Assembly (NCBI RefSeq): GCF_001425265.1
Contig: NZ_LMEC01000001.1
Span: 1,136,036-1,200,035, forward strand
Length of the DNA: 64,000 bases
Source of the DNA: Massilia sp. Root418
GTDB taxonomy: Bacteria > Pseudomonadota > Gammaproteobacteria > Burkholderiales > Burkholderiaceae_D
Reading direction: 5' to 3'
Shown here piece after piece: positions 26,355-34,839 of the stretch. Made by a program: the position numbers and the translations under genes. Numbering within the stretch: position 1 is the stretch's first letter; the number at the start of each line of letters is the position of its first letter. The notes under the pieces are model-generated. The model was given only the letters and a program-made list of their open reading frames with translations, had not been told where the DNA came from and searched no databases.

Positions 26355-27386
26355 ATGCAAATCGCTCCGCGCCCCAGTTCCAGCGGCCTTGCCGCCGGCA
26401 ATACCAGCTCCACCAGCAAAGTCGACGAGACCAAGCTGGCGGCGCCGGTAGGCACGCCCGAACCCGTCGCCAACGGCACTGCCGCCCCGGCGCCGCGGCG
26501 CGGCGTGAGCAACTGGGACCAGCCGCTGCAAAGCGACATCTCGGGCGCCCAGCAGGCGGTCGATTTCCTGGAACAGAGCGCGGCCCAGCTGCGCATGCTG
26601 AAGTCCGAACTGAGCGCACGGCTGGCCAGCCGCGCCGGCCGCGACGGCCAGGTGGAGGCGCGCGTGCGCCAGTTCAGCGATACCTGGCGCAACCGCCAGG
26701 ACGCCTCGGGCGGCACCCTGGACAGCCAGCTCGACTACAACACCAACCAGTCCCTGCAGCGCTTCAAGGTGCGCGGCATGAACCTGGCCAACCTGCGCAA
26801 CGGCGCGCGCGAAACCCTGGCCATCGCGGTCGGCGGCGGCGCGGCCGGGCTGCGTTCGGTGGCGCTGGAACCGGGCCTGTCGGACGATGAAATCGTGCAG
26901 CGCTTCAGCCAGGCGCTGGTGCCGGCCAATATCTCGGTCGGCCTGGGCGAGCACGGTGACCTGGAATTTGCCGTGCCGGAATCGGCCTGGGCCAGCGTGC
27001 GCGACACCATGGCCATCCAGGGCGGCGGCATCCGCTTCCCCACCGGCCAGCTGCACCGCGTGCGCACCGAGCCGGAAGCGCCCGCCATCGCCCCGGAAAC
27101 CTGGAGCACCAGCGACGCCGAGGCCATCCGCCAGACCCTGTCGCAAGTGATCCAGGCGCTGAACCACGTGGAAGCGGCGCTGGCCAAGGTGAACCTGGCC
27201 CTGAGCGACGCCAGCGCGCGCGCCACGTCCGCCATGCCGCAGGTGAGCGCGGCCGGCATGGACCAGGCGGCCCAGAACTTCGTGGTGGCTGCCAACGAGC
27301 CCAGCTATGCCTCCCTGCTGAGCCTGACCTCGGCACTGACCGGCATCAACCGCGAACGCGTGATGGCCCTGCTGGGCCTGCGCTAA
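26355..27386 (+). CDS. Unrecognised protein co-transcribed after flgL
   Basis: I do not recognise this 343-residue protein. It starts 5 bases after the flgL stop and is the last gene of the flagellar locus. Residues 1-50 are Ser/Ala/Pro-rich and disordered. Residues about 60-110 are a charged helical region (QAVDFLEQSAAQLRMLKSEL). About 120-235 look like a mixed alpha/beta domain with GGGIRFPTGQLHRVR. About 245-343 are helical, resembling an axial or flagellin-type C-terminus in texture. There is no signal peptide and no TM segment. Flag-2 loci of enterics have a gene lafW, annotated as a possible hook-associated protein, in the corresponding place after flgL. A lafW-like role is a positional guess only. 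Confidence 0.75.
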   Translation: MQIAPRPSSSGLAAGNTSSTSKVDETKLAAPVGTPEPVANGTAAPAPRRGVSNWDQPLQSDISGAQQAVDFLEQSAAQLRMLKSELSARLASRAGRDGQVEARVRQFSDTWRNRQDASGGTLDSQLDYNTNQSLQRFKVRGMNLANLRNGARETLAIAVGGGAAGLRSVALEPGLSDDEIVQRFSQALVPANISVGLGEHGDLEFAVPESAWASVRDTMAIQGGGIRFPTGQLHRVRTEPEAPAIAPETWSTSDAEAIRQTLSQVIQALNHVEAALAKVNLALSDASARATSAMPQVSAAGMDQAAQNFVVAANEPSYASLLSLTSALTGINRERVMALLGLR

Positions 27387-27418
27387 GCGCCGCTTCTTCC
27401 CTCTTCCCTCTTCGCTCG

Positions 27419-29659
27419 TTACGGCGCCGGTGCCGGCAGCGGCACGCCCCGCTGCGCCAGCAGCGCGAACTGCGCCGGCGGCACCGCCTCGGCGAACGCG
27501 TAGCCTTGCGCATAGTCGCAGCCGGCCTGCACCAGCAGCGCGTGCTGGGCCGCCGTCTCCACCCCTTCGGCCACCACCTGCAGCCCCAGCTTGTGCGCCA
27601 TCACGATGATGGCTTCGCACAGCGCCAGGTCGCCCGAGTCGCCCGCCATGTCCTTCAGAAAGACCCGGTCCAGCTTGAGGAAATCGATGTCGAACTTTTT
27701 CAGGTGGCTGAGCGAGGCGTAGCCGGTGCCAAAGTCGTCCAGCGCCACCTGCAGGCCCATGGCGCGGTAGCTGCGCAGGCGCTGCAGCACGTCGGCCGCG
27801 CCGTCCAGCAGGATGCCCTCGGTGACGTCGATGACGATGCTGCGCGGCGCCAGCTGCAGCCCGGCCACGTAGGCCGGCCAGCCCTCGGACCAGCCGGGGT
27901 CGCCGCGCAGCTGCCCCGGCGACTGGTTCACGCTGATCTGGAACGGCCGCCCCAGCTGGTCCTGCCACTGGCGCGCCTGGTCGGCCGCGCGGCGGAACAC
28001 CCAGTCGCCGATTTCGCCCATCAGGCCGCTCTGTTCGGCTTGCGCGATGAAGGCGTCCGGCTGCAGCAGGCCGCGCTGCGGATGGCGCCAGCGCAGCAGC
28101 GCCTCGGCGCGCTCGATGGCGCCGCTGGCAAGGTTGACGATGGGCTGGTAGACCAGCTCGAACTGCTCCGAGGCCAGCGCGCCGCGCAGGTCGGCCGCCA
28201 GGCGCTGGCGCAGCTGCGCCGCCTGCTGCAAGTCCTGGGTGAAATAGTGGTAGCCGTTGCGGCCGCCCTGCTTGGCCGCGTACATGGCCTGGTCGGCATG
28301 CCGCAGCAGCTCGTCGGGCAGCTGCGCGTCGGCCGGGTAGAAGGCAATGCCGATGCTGGCCGACACCGCGCCGCTGTCGCCGTCCAGTTCGAAGGGCTGC
28401 GCCAGCGCCGCCACGATGTCCTGCGCCACGCGCTCGGCATGGCCGGCCTGCTCCAGGCCGGCCAGGATGACGGTGAATTCGTCGCCGCCCAGGCGCGCCA
28501 GGGTGTCCGAGGCCCGCACGCAACCGGCGATGCGGGCGGCCGCCTGCACCAGCAGCGCATCGCCCTGCTCGTGGCCGAGGCGGTCGTTGACGGCCTTGAA
28601 CTCGTCCAGGTCGATGAACAGCAGCGCCAGCAGCGTGCCTTCGCGCTTGGCTTTTTTCATGTCCTGCCCCAGGCGGTCGGAGAACATGTGGCGGTTGGGC
28701 AGGGCCGTGAGCGCGTCGAAGTTGGCCTGCTGCCAGATCAGGTCGGACGAGGCCTTGCGCTCTGAAATATCGTTGACCAGCGCCAGCGCGCCCAGGTAGG
28801 CGCCCTCGGCGTCGAAGATGGGATTGGTGGCCAGCGTGGCCCACAGCGGCGTGCCGTCCTTGCGGATGAACTTGAACTCGTGGCGCTCGCGCGCGCCCTG
28901 CTGGCGCCGCGCGATATTGCGCTCCAGCAGAATGCGGCCCTCGTCGTCCATGAAGGCCAGCAGCGGCTGGTCGACCATCTCCTCGATGGCGTAGCCCAGC
29001 ATGGCGGCCATGCGCGGATTGACGAAGGAGGTGCGCGACTGGGCGTCGATTTCCCAGATGCCCTCGTCGGCGCTGTGCACGATGCGCCGGAAGCGCTCCT
29101 CGCTGCGCTCCAGCGCGGCCAGCTTGCCCTCGGCCAGCTCCAGCACCACGCGCAAGGCCTGCCCGCTGCCGTCGGCGCTGGCGCGCAGGGTGACCGGGTA
29201 GCCCTGCTCGCCGGGGCGGCCGCGCGTCATCTGCAGGTCGCAGCGCTGGGCCTTGCTGGTGTTGAGCGCGGCCTGCACGAAGGCGTCGAAATCGGCCAGG
29301 AAGCGCGGCGCCACGAAGTCGCGGAACTTGGCGTGCCCGGGATTGCCGCGCGCCAGGCCCAGCAAGTCGGCGCCGACCAGGTTCATCTGCAGTACCGTGG
29401 TGTCGAAGGCCAGCACGAAATAGCCTACCGGGGCCAGCAGGTAGATGTCGTTGAAATAGCCCTGCTCCTGCTCGTAGCGCAGGCGTTCCGGCGTCAGCGC
29501 CAGCTCGTCCAGCGCGCCGTCCGCAGTCCCGCCGCCAGCCCCGTCGGCAGGCAAGGCCACGGCCGGCAGGGCCGCCAGCGCGTGCAATCCTTGCAGGCCG
29601 CCCGGGAGGGGGCCGTTCACCGGCGCGGCGGCGACGGAAGCTTGCATTTCCTTATCCAT
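27419..29659 (-). CDS. PAS-PAS-GGDEF-EAL cyclic-di-GMP protein
   Basis: This 746-residue cytoplasmic protein combines two PAS-type sensors with both c-di-GMP enzyme domains. An N-terminal PAS lies at about 65-170 (LLAPVGYFVLAFDTTVLQMN) and a second PAS/PAC at about 185-300 (RRIVHSADEGIWEIDAQ). GGDEF at about 305-470 has an intact GGDEF near 393 and an RxxD inhibition site (RASD) five residues before it. EAL at about 485-735 has an intact AEALLRW and DDFGTGYASL. Both activities look possible. ATG 29659 is chosen over the upstream open frame because AAGGG precedes it by 4 bases. It is convergent with the flagellar locus and divergent from the next pair. Confidence 0.93.
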   Translation of the reverse strand: MDKEMQASVAAAPVNGPLPGGLQGLHALAALPAVALPADGAGGGTADGALDELALTPERLRYEQEQGYFNDIYLLAPVGYFVLAFDTTVLQMNLVGADLLGLARGNPGHAKFRDFVAPRFLADFDAFVQAALNTSKAQRCDLQMTRGRPGEQGYPVTLRASADGSGQALRVVLELAEGKLAALERSEERFRRIVHSADEGIWEIDAQSRTSFVNPRMAAMLGYAIEEMVDQPLLAFMDDEGRILLERNIARRQQGARERHEFKFIRKDGTPLWATLATNPIFDAEGAYLGALALVNDISERKASSDLIWQQANFDALTALPNRHMFSDRLGQDMKKAKREGTLLALLFIDLDEFKAVNDRLGHEQGDALLVQAAARIAGCVRASDTLARLGGDEFTVILAGLEQAGHAERVAQDIVAALAQPFELDGDSGAVSASIGIAFYPADAQLPDELLRHADQAMYAAKQGGRNGYHYFTQDLQQAAQLRQRLAADLRGALASEQFELVYQPIVNLASGAIERAEALLRWRHPQRGLLQPDAFIAQAEQSGLMGEIGDWVFRRAADQARQWQDQLGRPFQISVNQSPGQLRGDPGWSEGWPAYVAGLQLAPRSIVIDVTEGILLDGAADVLQRLRSYRAMGLQVALDDFGTGYASLSHLKKFDIDFLKLDRVFLKDMAGDSGDLALCEAIIVMAHKLGLQVVAEGVETAAQHALLVQAGCDYAQGYAFAEAVPPAQFALLAQRGVPLPAPAP

Positions 29660-29697
29660 GTGACCCTTGGTCTGTGGCTGGGCGGTGGCTGAACGCC

Positions 29698-29725
29698 ATC
29701 TTAGCCTAACATGTCTGTATGACAA
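29698..29725 (-). promoter_or_regulatory. Candidate sigma-70 promoter for the PAS-GGDEF-EAL gene
   Basis: Read on the minus strand, TTGTCA (29725-29720) and TAAGAT (29703-29698) are separated by 16 bases, about 40 bases upstream of the ATG at 29659. Both boxes are four- to five-of-six matches to consensus, and the distance suits a short leader. No experimental support. Confidence 0.45.
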
Positions 29726-29911
29726 TGTCGAGCGCGCCCTCGCCCGCTGCGGCGTGGGAGAAACGCCACAGCAGCGGCCGTTCCGCCATGAACTGGCGTT
29801 GCCGCACGGCAAAGTATTCTACAATAGCGGCGTGCCTCCCCAGCCCCGCGGCACGCCCTTCCCGATTTCCCACCGCACCCCTGCCCCGTGCCCTTCGACC
29901 CGGAGCGCGGC

Positions 29912-30781
29912 ATGACCAAACGATACGCCACCCTGTTGCGTTGTACACTGGCGGCAGCCGCCGCGCTGCTGCTGGCGGCGGCGGCGCAGTACCATGCCGC
30001 TGCACCTGCGGCCGCCGCGCCGCCGCAGCGCCTGCGCGTGGCCGGCTCCTACACCATGGCGCCGCTGATGGCCGACGTGGCGCGGCGCTTCCAGCGCTAC
30101 CACCCCGGCATCCGCATCGAGATCGACACCGGCGGCTCCGCCAGCGGCCTGGAGGCGGTGCGCCAGGAGCGCGCAGCGATCGGCATGGTGTCGCGCGCGC
30201 TGTCGGGGACGGAAAGCAAGCTGTACGGTATTCCCATCGCGCGCGACGGCGTGGCCATCGTCGTGCACCGCGACAACCCGCTGGCCGGCCTGGACGCCGC
30301 ACAATTGGCCGCCATCTACAGCGGCAAAACCGTTAACTGGCGCCAGCTCGGCGGCGCCGACGCCGCGCTGCACCTGCTGTCCGGCGTTCCCGGCAGCGGC
30401 GAGGCCGAGCTGCTGGCGCACTACCTGGGCCTGCCGGCAGCCGCCCTGGCCGGGCCGCACGCGGCCAGCCATGACAGCCATGCCAGCCTCGCTGACCGCG
30501 TGCGGGCCGTGGCAGCCGACCCGCTGGCCATCGCCTATTTGTCGCTGGGCGAAGCGGAGCGGCAGGCCCGCGCCGGCGCGCCCATCAAGCTGTTGGCGCT
30601 GGATGGCGTGCCGGCCACCAGTGCCAATATCCGCAACGCCCGCTACCCCATGTCGCGCCCGCTCACCCTGGTCAGCCGCGGCACGCCGGCCGGCGCCGCG
30701 CGCATCTTCACGCAGTACTGCGCCACCTCCCAGATCTCGGACCTGGTGCTGGCGCACGGCTTCGTGCCCTACCTGGATTGA
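29912..30781 (+). CDS. PstS-like periplasmic substrate-binding protein
   Basis: This 289-residue protein has a signal peptide or anchor (about 1-36) and a PBP fold of the phosphate-binding type: GSYTMAPLMADVARRF, DTGGSASGLEAV, IGMVSRALSGTE, IARDGVAIVVHRDNPLAGL and LAAIYSGKTVNW. No pst transporter genes are near. Its stop overlaps the region where the next gene starts, so it is probably a ligand sensor for that membrane c-di-GMP protein rather than part of an importer. A possible -10 (TACAAT, 29820-29825) lies upstream with a poor -35. ATG 29912 has GGAG upstream. The ligand is unknown: phosphate or another oxyanion is a guess from family. Confidence 0.87.
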   Translation: MTKRYATLLRCTLAAAAALLLAAAAQYHAAAPAAAAPPQRLRVAGSYTMAPLMADVARRFQRYHPGIRIEIDTGGSASGLEAVRQERAAIGMVSRALSGTESKLYGIPIARDGVAIVVHRDNPLAGLDAAQLAAIYSGKTVNWRQLGGADAALHLLSGVPGSGEAELLAHYLGLPAAALAGPHAASHDSHASLADRVRAVAADPLAIAYLSLGEAERQARAGAPIKLLALDGVPATSANIRNARYPMSRPLTLVSRGTPAGAARIFTQYCATSQISDLVLAHGFVPYLD

Positions 30782-30783
30782 GC

Positions 30784-33700
30784 GTGCTGGCCCGCTTCGA
30801 ACAGCTCAGCCTGCGCCTCAAGCTGGCCTTCGGCTTCAGCACCGTGCTGACGCTGCTGCTCTGCGTGGGCGCCGTGGCCCTGTTCAGCCACCACAGCAGC
30901 ATCCAGGCGATCGACAGTTTCCTCGACCGCGACAACCAGATCAGCACGCTGAGCCTGTCCAGCCAGGCCAGCATGTCGCGCGCGCGGCGCTACGAAAAGG
31001 AATTCCTGCTCAAGGTCAAAGTCTACAGCTTCCAGGAAGCGCGTTCACGCTACGCCACGCTGGTGACCGGCCACCTGGCCGACGTGCGCGCCAACCTGGC
31101 CGCCATCCGCCGCCTGAGCAGCGCGCCCGCCGAGGCGGCGGCGGTGCAATCCATCGAACTGGCCACGCAGCAGTACGAGGCCGGCTTCCTGCGCGTGGTG
31201 GCGCTGTACGGCCGGCTGGGCAGCGCCGGCACCGGCCTGGAGGGCGAACTGCAAGCGAGCGCGCGCGCCATCGAAGCGCTGCTGGCAGCGGACGCGCCGG
31301 AGCAGTTGCGCAGCAGCCTGCTGCGCCTGCGCCGGCACGAAAAGAATTTCCTGCTGCACGCCGGCCCGCGCGATGCGGCGGCTTTCCATACCGAAGCCGC
31401 GCGCCTGCGCAGCGCGCTGGCGCAGGCCGGCCTGCCGCCTGCGCGCGGCGCCAGCCTGGCCGGCCTGCTGGAACAATACCAGGGCCGGTTCCGGCAATAC
31501 ACGGCCGTCGCAGCCGACGCCGAAGCCAGCATGCAGGACTATCTGGGCGCGGTGCACCAGATCGAACCGCGCATGATGGAATTGCGTGACCAGGCCGACC
31601 AGGCCATGGCCGCCACGCGCCGCACCATCCACCGCCAAAACCAGCGCCTGACCTGGAGCATTGCCGGCTTCAGCCTGCTGGCCATGCTGCTGGGCCTGGG
31701 GCTGGCGCGCTACATCGTGCACAAGGCCAACCGCTCGGTCGGCGCCTGCATGGACTTCGCGCGCAGCCTGGCCGGCGGCGACTGGAGCGCGCGCCTGCCG
31801 CCGCCGGCAGGGCGCAACGAATTCGCCATGCTGTCCGGCGCACTCAACAGCATGGCAGACGCCATGCAGCAAGGCCACCAGCGCGCCCAGCTGCACGCGG
31901 CCGAACTGGAGCGCTTGAACCGCACCCTGCGCATGCTCTCGCAGTGCAAGGACGCCCTGGTCAGCGCCGAGAACGAAGACCAGCTGCTGGACACCGTCTG
32001 CCAATCCGTCGTCGACACCGGCGGCTACGCGCTGGCCTGGGTGGGCCTGGCGCACGGCGGCGAGGCGGCCATCACCGCGCCGGCCGCCAGCGCCGGGCGC
32101 GACGCCGGCAGCGTGGCGCAGCTGGCGCGCGAATGGCAGGCCGGCTGCGGCCTGGAAGACTTGTGCGCGGGCGCCATCAATGCGCGCCGCGCGATTGCCG
32201 CGCACCAGCTGCGCCCGGGACTGGCGGACGTGCCCCGGCTGCCCGGCGCGCCCTGGACCATGGCGGTGCCGCTGCTGGCGCGCGGCACGCTGCTGGGCGT
32301 GCTGGGGGTGCACTCGGCCGCGGCCCAGCCCTTCGACTTCGACGAGATGCGCATGCTGCAGGAGCTGGCCGATGAACTTGCCTTCGGCCTGGTCAGCCTG
32401 CGCGACGGCCTCAAGCGCGCCGCCGCCGAGCAGGCGCTGGACTACCAGGCCAACCACGACCCGGTGACCGGCCTGGCGAACGGCAACCTGTTTTGCGACC
32501 GGGTGCAGCAAGCCCTGCTGCACGCGGCGCGCACCGGCGGCGAAGTGGCGGTGCTGGTGCTGGGCCTGGACCGCTACCGCGCCGTCAAGGACGGCCTGGG
32601 ACTGGACGCGGCCAACCTCATGCTGCAGCACGTGGCGGCGGTGCTGTCGCACGAACTGCGCGAGGGCGACACGCTGGCGCGCCTGTCCGGCGAAGAGCTG
32701 GCGGTGGCCATCGGCGAGGCGCGCAGCGCCGACGAGCTGGCCGCCATCGCGCATGCACTGCTGCGCGCCGTGCAGCAGCCGCTGCCGACCGCGCACGGCG
32801 AGCTGTACACCACCATCAGCGTGGGCATCTGCCTGCATCCGCGCGACGGCAGCGACGCCGGCACCCTGCTGCGCGGCGCCAGCGCCGCCATGTCCAGCGC
32901 GCAGGCCATGGGCGGCAACCAGTCGCACTTCTTCGCGCCCGAAATGAACGCGCGCGCCGCCCGCCTGTTCGCCCTGGAGGCCGAACTGCGCCGCGCGCTG
33001 GAGCAGGACGAGCTGCGCCTGCACTACCAGCCGCGCGTGCACCTGGCCAGCGGCGAGCTGTGCGCGGCCGAGGCGCTGGTGCGCTGGCAGCATCCGCAGC
33101 GCGGCCTGGTGCCGCCCAACGACTTCATCGCGGTGGCCGAGAGCACCGGCCTGATCGTGCCGCTGGGCGCCTGGGTGATACGCGAAGTCTGCCGCCAGCA
33201 GCGCGCCTGGCTGGACGCCGGCCTGCCGGCCGCGCCGGTGGCGGTCAACCTGTCGGCGCGCCAGTTGCGCCACGCCGGCCTGGTGCAGTTCATCGAACAG
33301 GCGCTGGCCGAGCACGGCCTGCCGGCGCGCTACCTGGAAATGGAAATCACCGAATCGGCCCTGCTGGAGGACATCGGGCAGGCGCAAGCCATGCTGCGCG
33401 CGCTGAAGGACACCGGCATCCGCATCTCACTGGACGACTTCGGCACCGGCCACTCCTCGCTGAGCCGGCTGCGCCACCTGCCCATCGACCACCTGAAGAT
33501 CGACCAGTCCTTCGTGCGCAACCTGACCACCGAGCCCGGCGACGCGGCAGTGTGCCACGCCATCATCGACCTGGCGCACAACCTGCACATGACGGTGATT
33601 GCGGAAGGGGTGGAAACCGAGGGCCAGGCCAACTACCTGCGCAAGGCGCGCTGCGACGAGATGCAGGGCTATTACTATGCGCGGCCGCTGCCGGCCGCCG

Positions 33701-34149
33701 AGTTCGCCGCGCTGCTGCAGCGCAAGCGGACGCTGCCCGCGCCGCAGGGCGATGCGCATGGCCGCACGGTGCTGCTGGTGGACGACGAGCCCAACATCCT
33801 GTCCTCGCTGCAGCGCCTGCTGCGCCGCGACGGCTACCGCATCCTCACGGCCGGCAGCGGCGCCGAGGGCCTGGAACTGCTGTCGCTGCACCGGGTGCAG
33901 GTGATCCTGTCGGACCAGCGCATGCCGGGCATGAGCGGCTCGGAATTCCTCGGGCGGGCGGGCGAGCTGTACCCGGACACGGTGCGCATCATGCTGTCCG
34001 GCTATACCGACCTGCGCTGCGTGACCGAGTCGGTGAACCGCGGCGCGATCTATAAATTCCTCACCAAGCCGTGGGAAGACGACGATTTGCGCGCCGACGT
34101 GCGGGCCGCCTTCCAGCGCCACGAAACGGCGGCACGCCGCAGCGCGTAG
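30784..34149 (+). CDS. Membrane HBM-HAMP-GAF-GGDEF(degenerate)-EAL-REC signalling protein
   Basis: This is an unusually large c-di-GMP protein of about 1121 residues. Order: TM1 (about 15-36); periplasmic helical domain (40-285) with two repeated motifs, ARRYEKEFLL and RRHEKNFLLH, typical of the helical bimodular (HBM) sensor; TM2 (about 290-313); HAMP; GAF-like region (385-545); GGDEF-type domain (555-720); EAL (725-980); REC (about 990-1115). The GGDEF active site reads SGEEL, so synthesis is unlikely, but the RxxD site (REGD) is kept. EAL is intact (AAEALVRW, DDFGTGHSSL). REC has the acceptor Asp in VILSDQRMPG, resembling RpfG-type receivers. GTG 30784 has GGA six bases upstream; TTG 30778 is possible. 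Predicted role: ligand-regulated phosphodiesterase. Confidence 0.9.
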   Translation: MLARFEQLSLRLKLAFGFSTVLTLLLCVGAVALFSHHSSIQAIDSFLDRDNQISTLSLSSQASMSRARRYEKEFLLKVKVYSFQEARSRYATLVTGHLADVRANLAAIRRLSSAPAEAAAVQSIELATQQYEAGFLRVVALYGRLGSAGTGLEGELQASARAIEALLAADAPEQLRSSLLRLRRHEKNFLLHAGPRDAAAFHTEAARLRSALAQAGLPPARGASLAGLLEQYQGRFRQYTAVAADAEASMQDYLGAVHQIEPRMMELRDQADQAMAATRRTIHRQNQRLTWSIAGFSLLAMLLGLGLARYIVHKANRSVGACMDFARSLAGGDWSARLPPPAGRNEFAMLSGALNSMADAMQQGHQRAQLHAAELERLNRTLRMLSQCKDALVSAENEDQLLDTVCQSVVDTGGYALAWVGLAHGGEAAITAPAASAGRDAGSVAQLAREWQAGCGLEDLCAGAINARRAIAAHQLRPGLADVPRLPGAPWTMAVPLLARGTLLGVLGVHSAAAQPFDFDEMRMLQELADELAFGLVSLRDGLKRAAAEQALDYQANHDPVTGLANGNLFCDRVQQALLHAARTGGEVAVLVLGLDRYRAVKDGLGLDAANLMLQHVAAVLSHELREGDTLARLSGEELAVAIGEARSADELAAIAHALLRAVQQPLPTAHGELYTTISVGICLHPRDGSDAGTLLRGASAAMSSAQAMGGNQSHFFAPEMNARAARLFALEAELRRALEQDELRLHYQPRVHLASGELCAAEALVRWQHPQRGLVPPNDFIAVAESTGLIVPLGAWVIREVCRQQRAWLDAGLPAAPVAVNLSARQLRHAGLVQFIEQALAEHGLPARYLEMEITESALLEDIGQAQAMLRALKDTGIRISLDDFGTGHSSLSRLRHLPIDHLKIDQSFVRNLTTEPGDAAVCHAIIDLAHNLHMTVIAEGVETEGQANYLRKARCDEMQGYYYARPLPAAEFAALLQRKRTLPAPQGDAHGRTVLLVDDEPNILSSLQRLLRRDGYRILTAGSGAEGLELLSLHRVQVILSDQRMPGMSGSEFLGRAGELYPDTVRIMLSGYTDLRCVTESVNRGAIYKFLTKPWEDDDLRADVRAAFQRHETAARRSA

Positions 34150-34167
34150 CGCCGGCCGGCGCACGGC

Positions 34168-34836
34168 CTAGCGCGCGTGGGCCCGGTTCAGGTGGCGCTC
34201 GGCGCGCCGCTGCAGGGTTTCAAACGCCAGGCTCAGCACCCAGTAGATGGCGGCCGCGCCCAGGTACAGCGGCAGCGGCTGGAAGGTGGTGGCGATCAGC
34301 TCCTTGGTGGTGAGCATCAATTCCGTCATGGTGATGACGGACACCAGCGAAGTGTCCTTGATCAGGCTGATCAAGGTATTGCTCATGGACGGCACCGCCA
34401 CCCGCAGCGCCTGCGGCAGCACCACGTGGTACAGGGTCTGCCAGTAGCCCAGGCCCAGGCTGTAGCTGGCCCACCACTGCCCGCGCGCCACGCTCTGGAT
34501 GGCCCCGCGCAGGCTTTCCGACAGGTAGGCGCCCGCGTTCAGGCTCAGCGCCAGGATACCGGCCGTCACCGGCGTGAATTCGATACCGATGCTGGGCAGG
34601 CCGTAATAGATGACGAACATCTGCACCAGCAGCGGCGTGCCGCGCATCACGCTCACGTACAGCCCGGCAGGCCAGGCCAGCAGCCGCCACGGCAGGATGC
34701 GCGCCACGGCGGTGGGAAAGCCCAGCAGCAGGCCGCCCAGCATGGAGGCCACCGCGTACACCAGGGTGTAGCCGGCGCCGGTCAGCATCACCGGCGCGGC
34801 TTCCTTGAAGAGCTCCTGCAATTCCAGCAGCCCCAT
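34168..34836 (-). CDS. Polar amino-acid ABC transporter permease
   Basis: This 222-residue inner-membrane permease belongs to the HisM/GlnP family. It has five to six hydrophobic segments, the N-terminal family block (LTGAGYTLVYAVASMLGGLL), RGTPLLVQMFVIYYGLP, and the ATPase-contact EAA loop (GLGYWQTLYHVVLPQALRVA). It follows its binding protein by 3 bases. No ATPase gene follows; the next gene is convergent. An ATPase elsewhere must serve it. Confidence 0.93.
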   Translation of the reverse strand: MGLLELQELFKEAAPVMLTGAGYTLVYAVASMLGGLLLGFPTAVARILPWRLLAWPAGLYVSVMRGTPLLVQMFVIYYGLPSIGIEFTPVTAGILALSLNAGAYLSESLRGAIQSVARGQWWASYSLGLGYWQTLYHVVLPQALRVAVPSMSNTLISLIKDTSLVSVITMTELMLTTKELIATTFQPLPLYLGAAAIYWVLSLAFETLQRRAERHLNRAHAR

Positions 34837-34839
34837 CGC

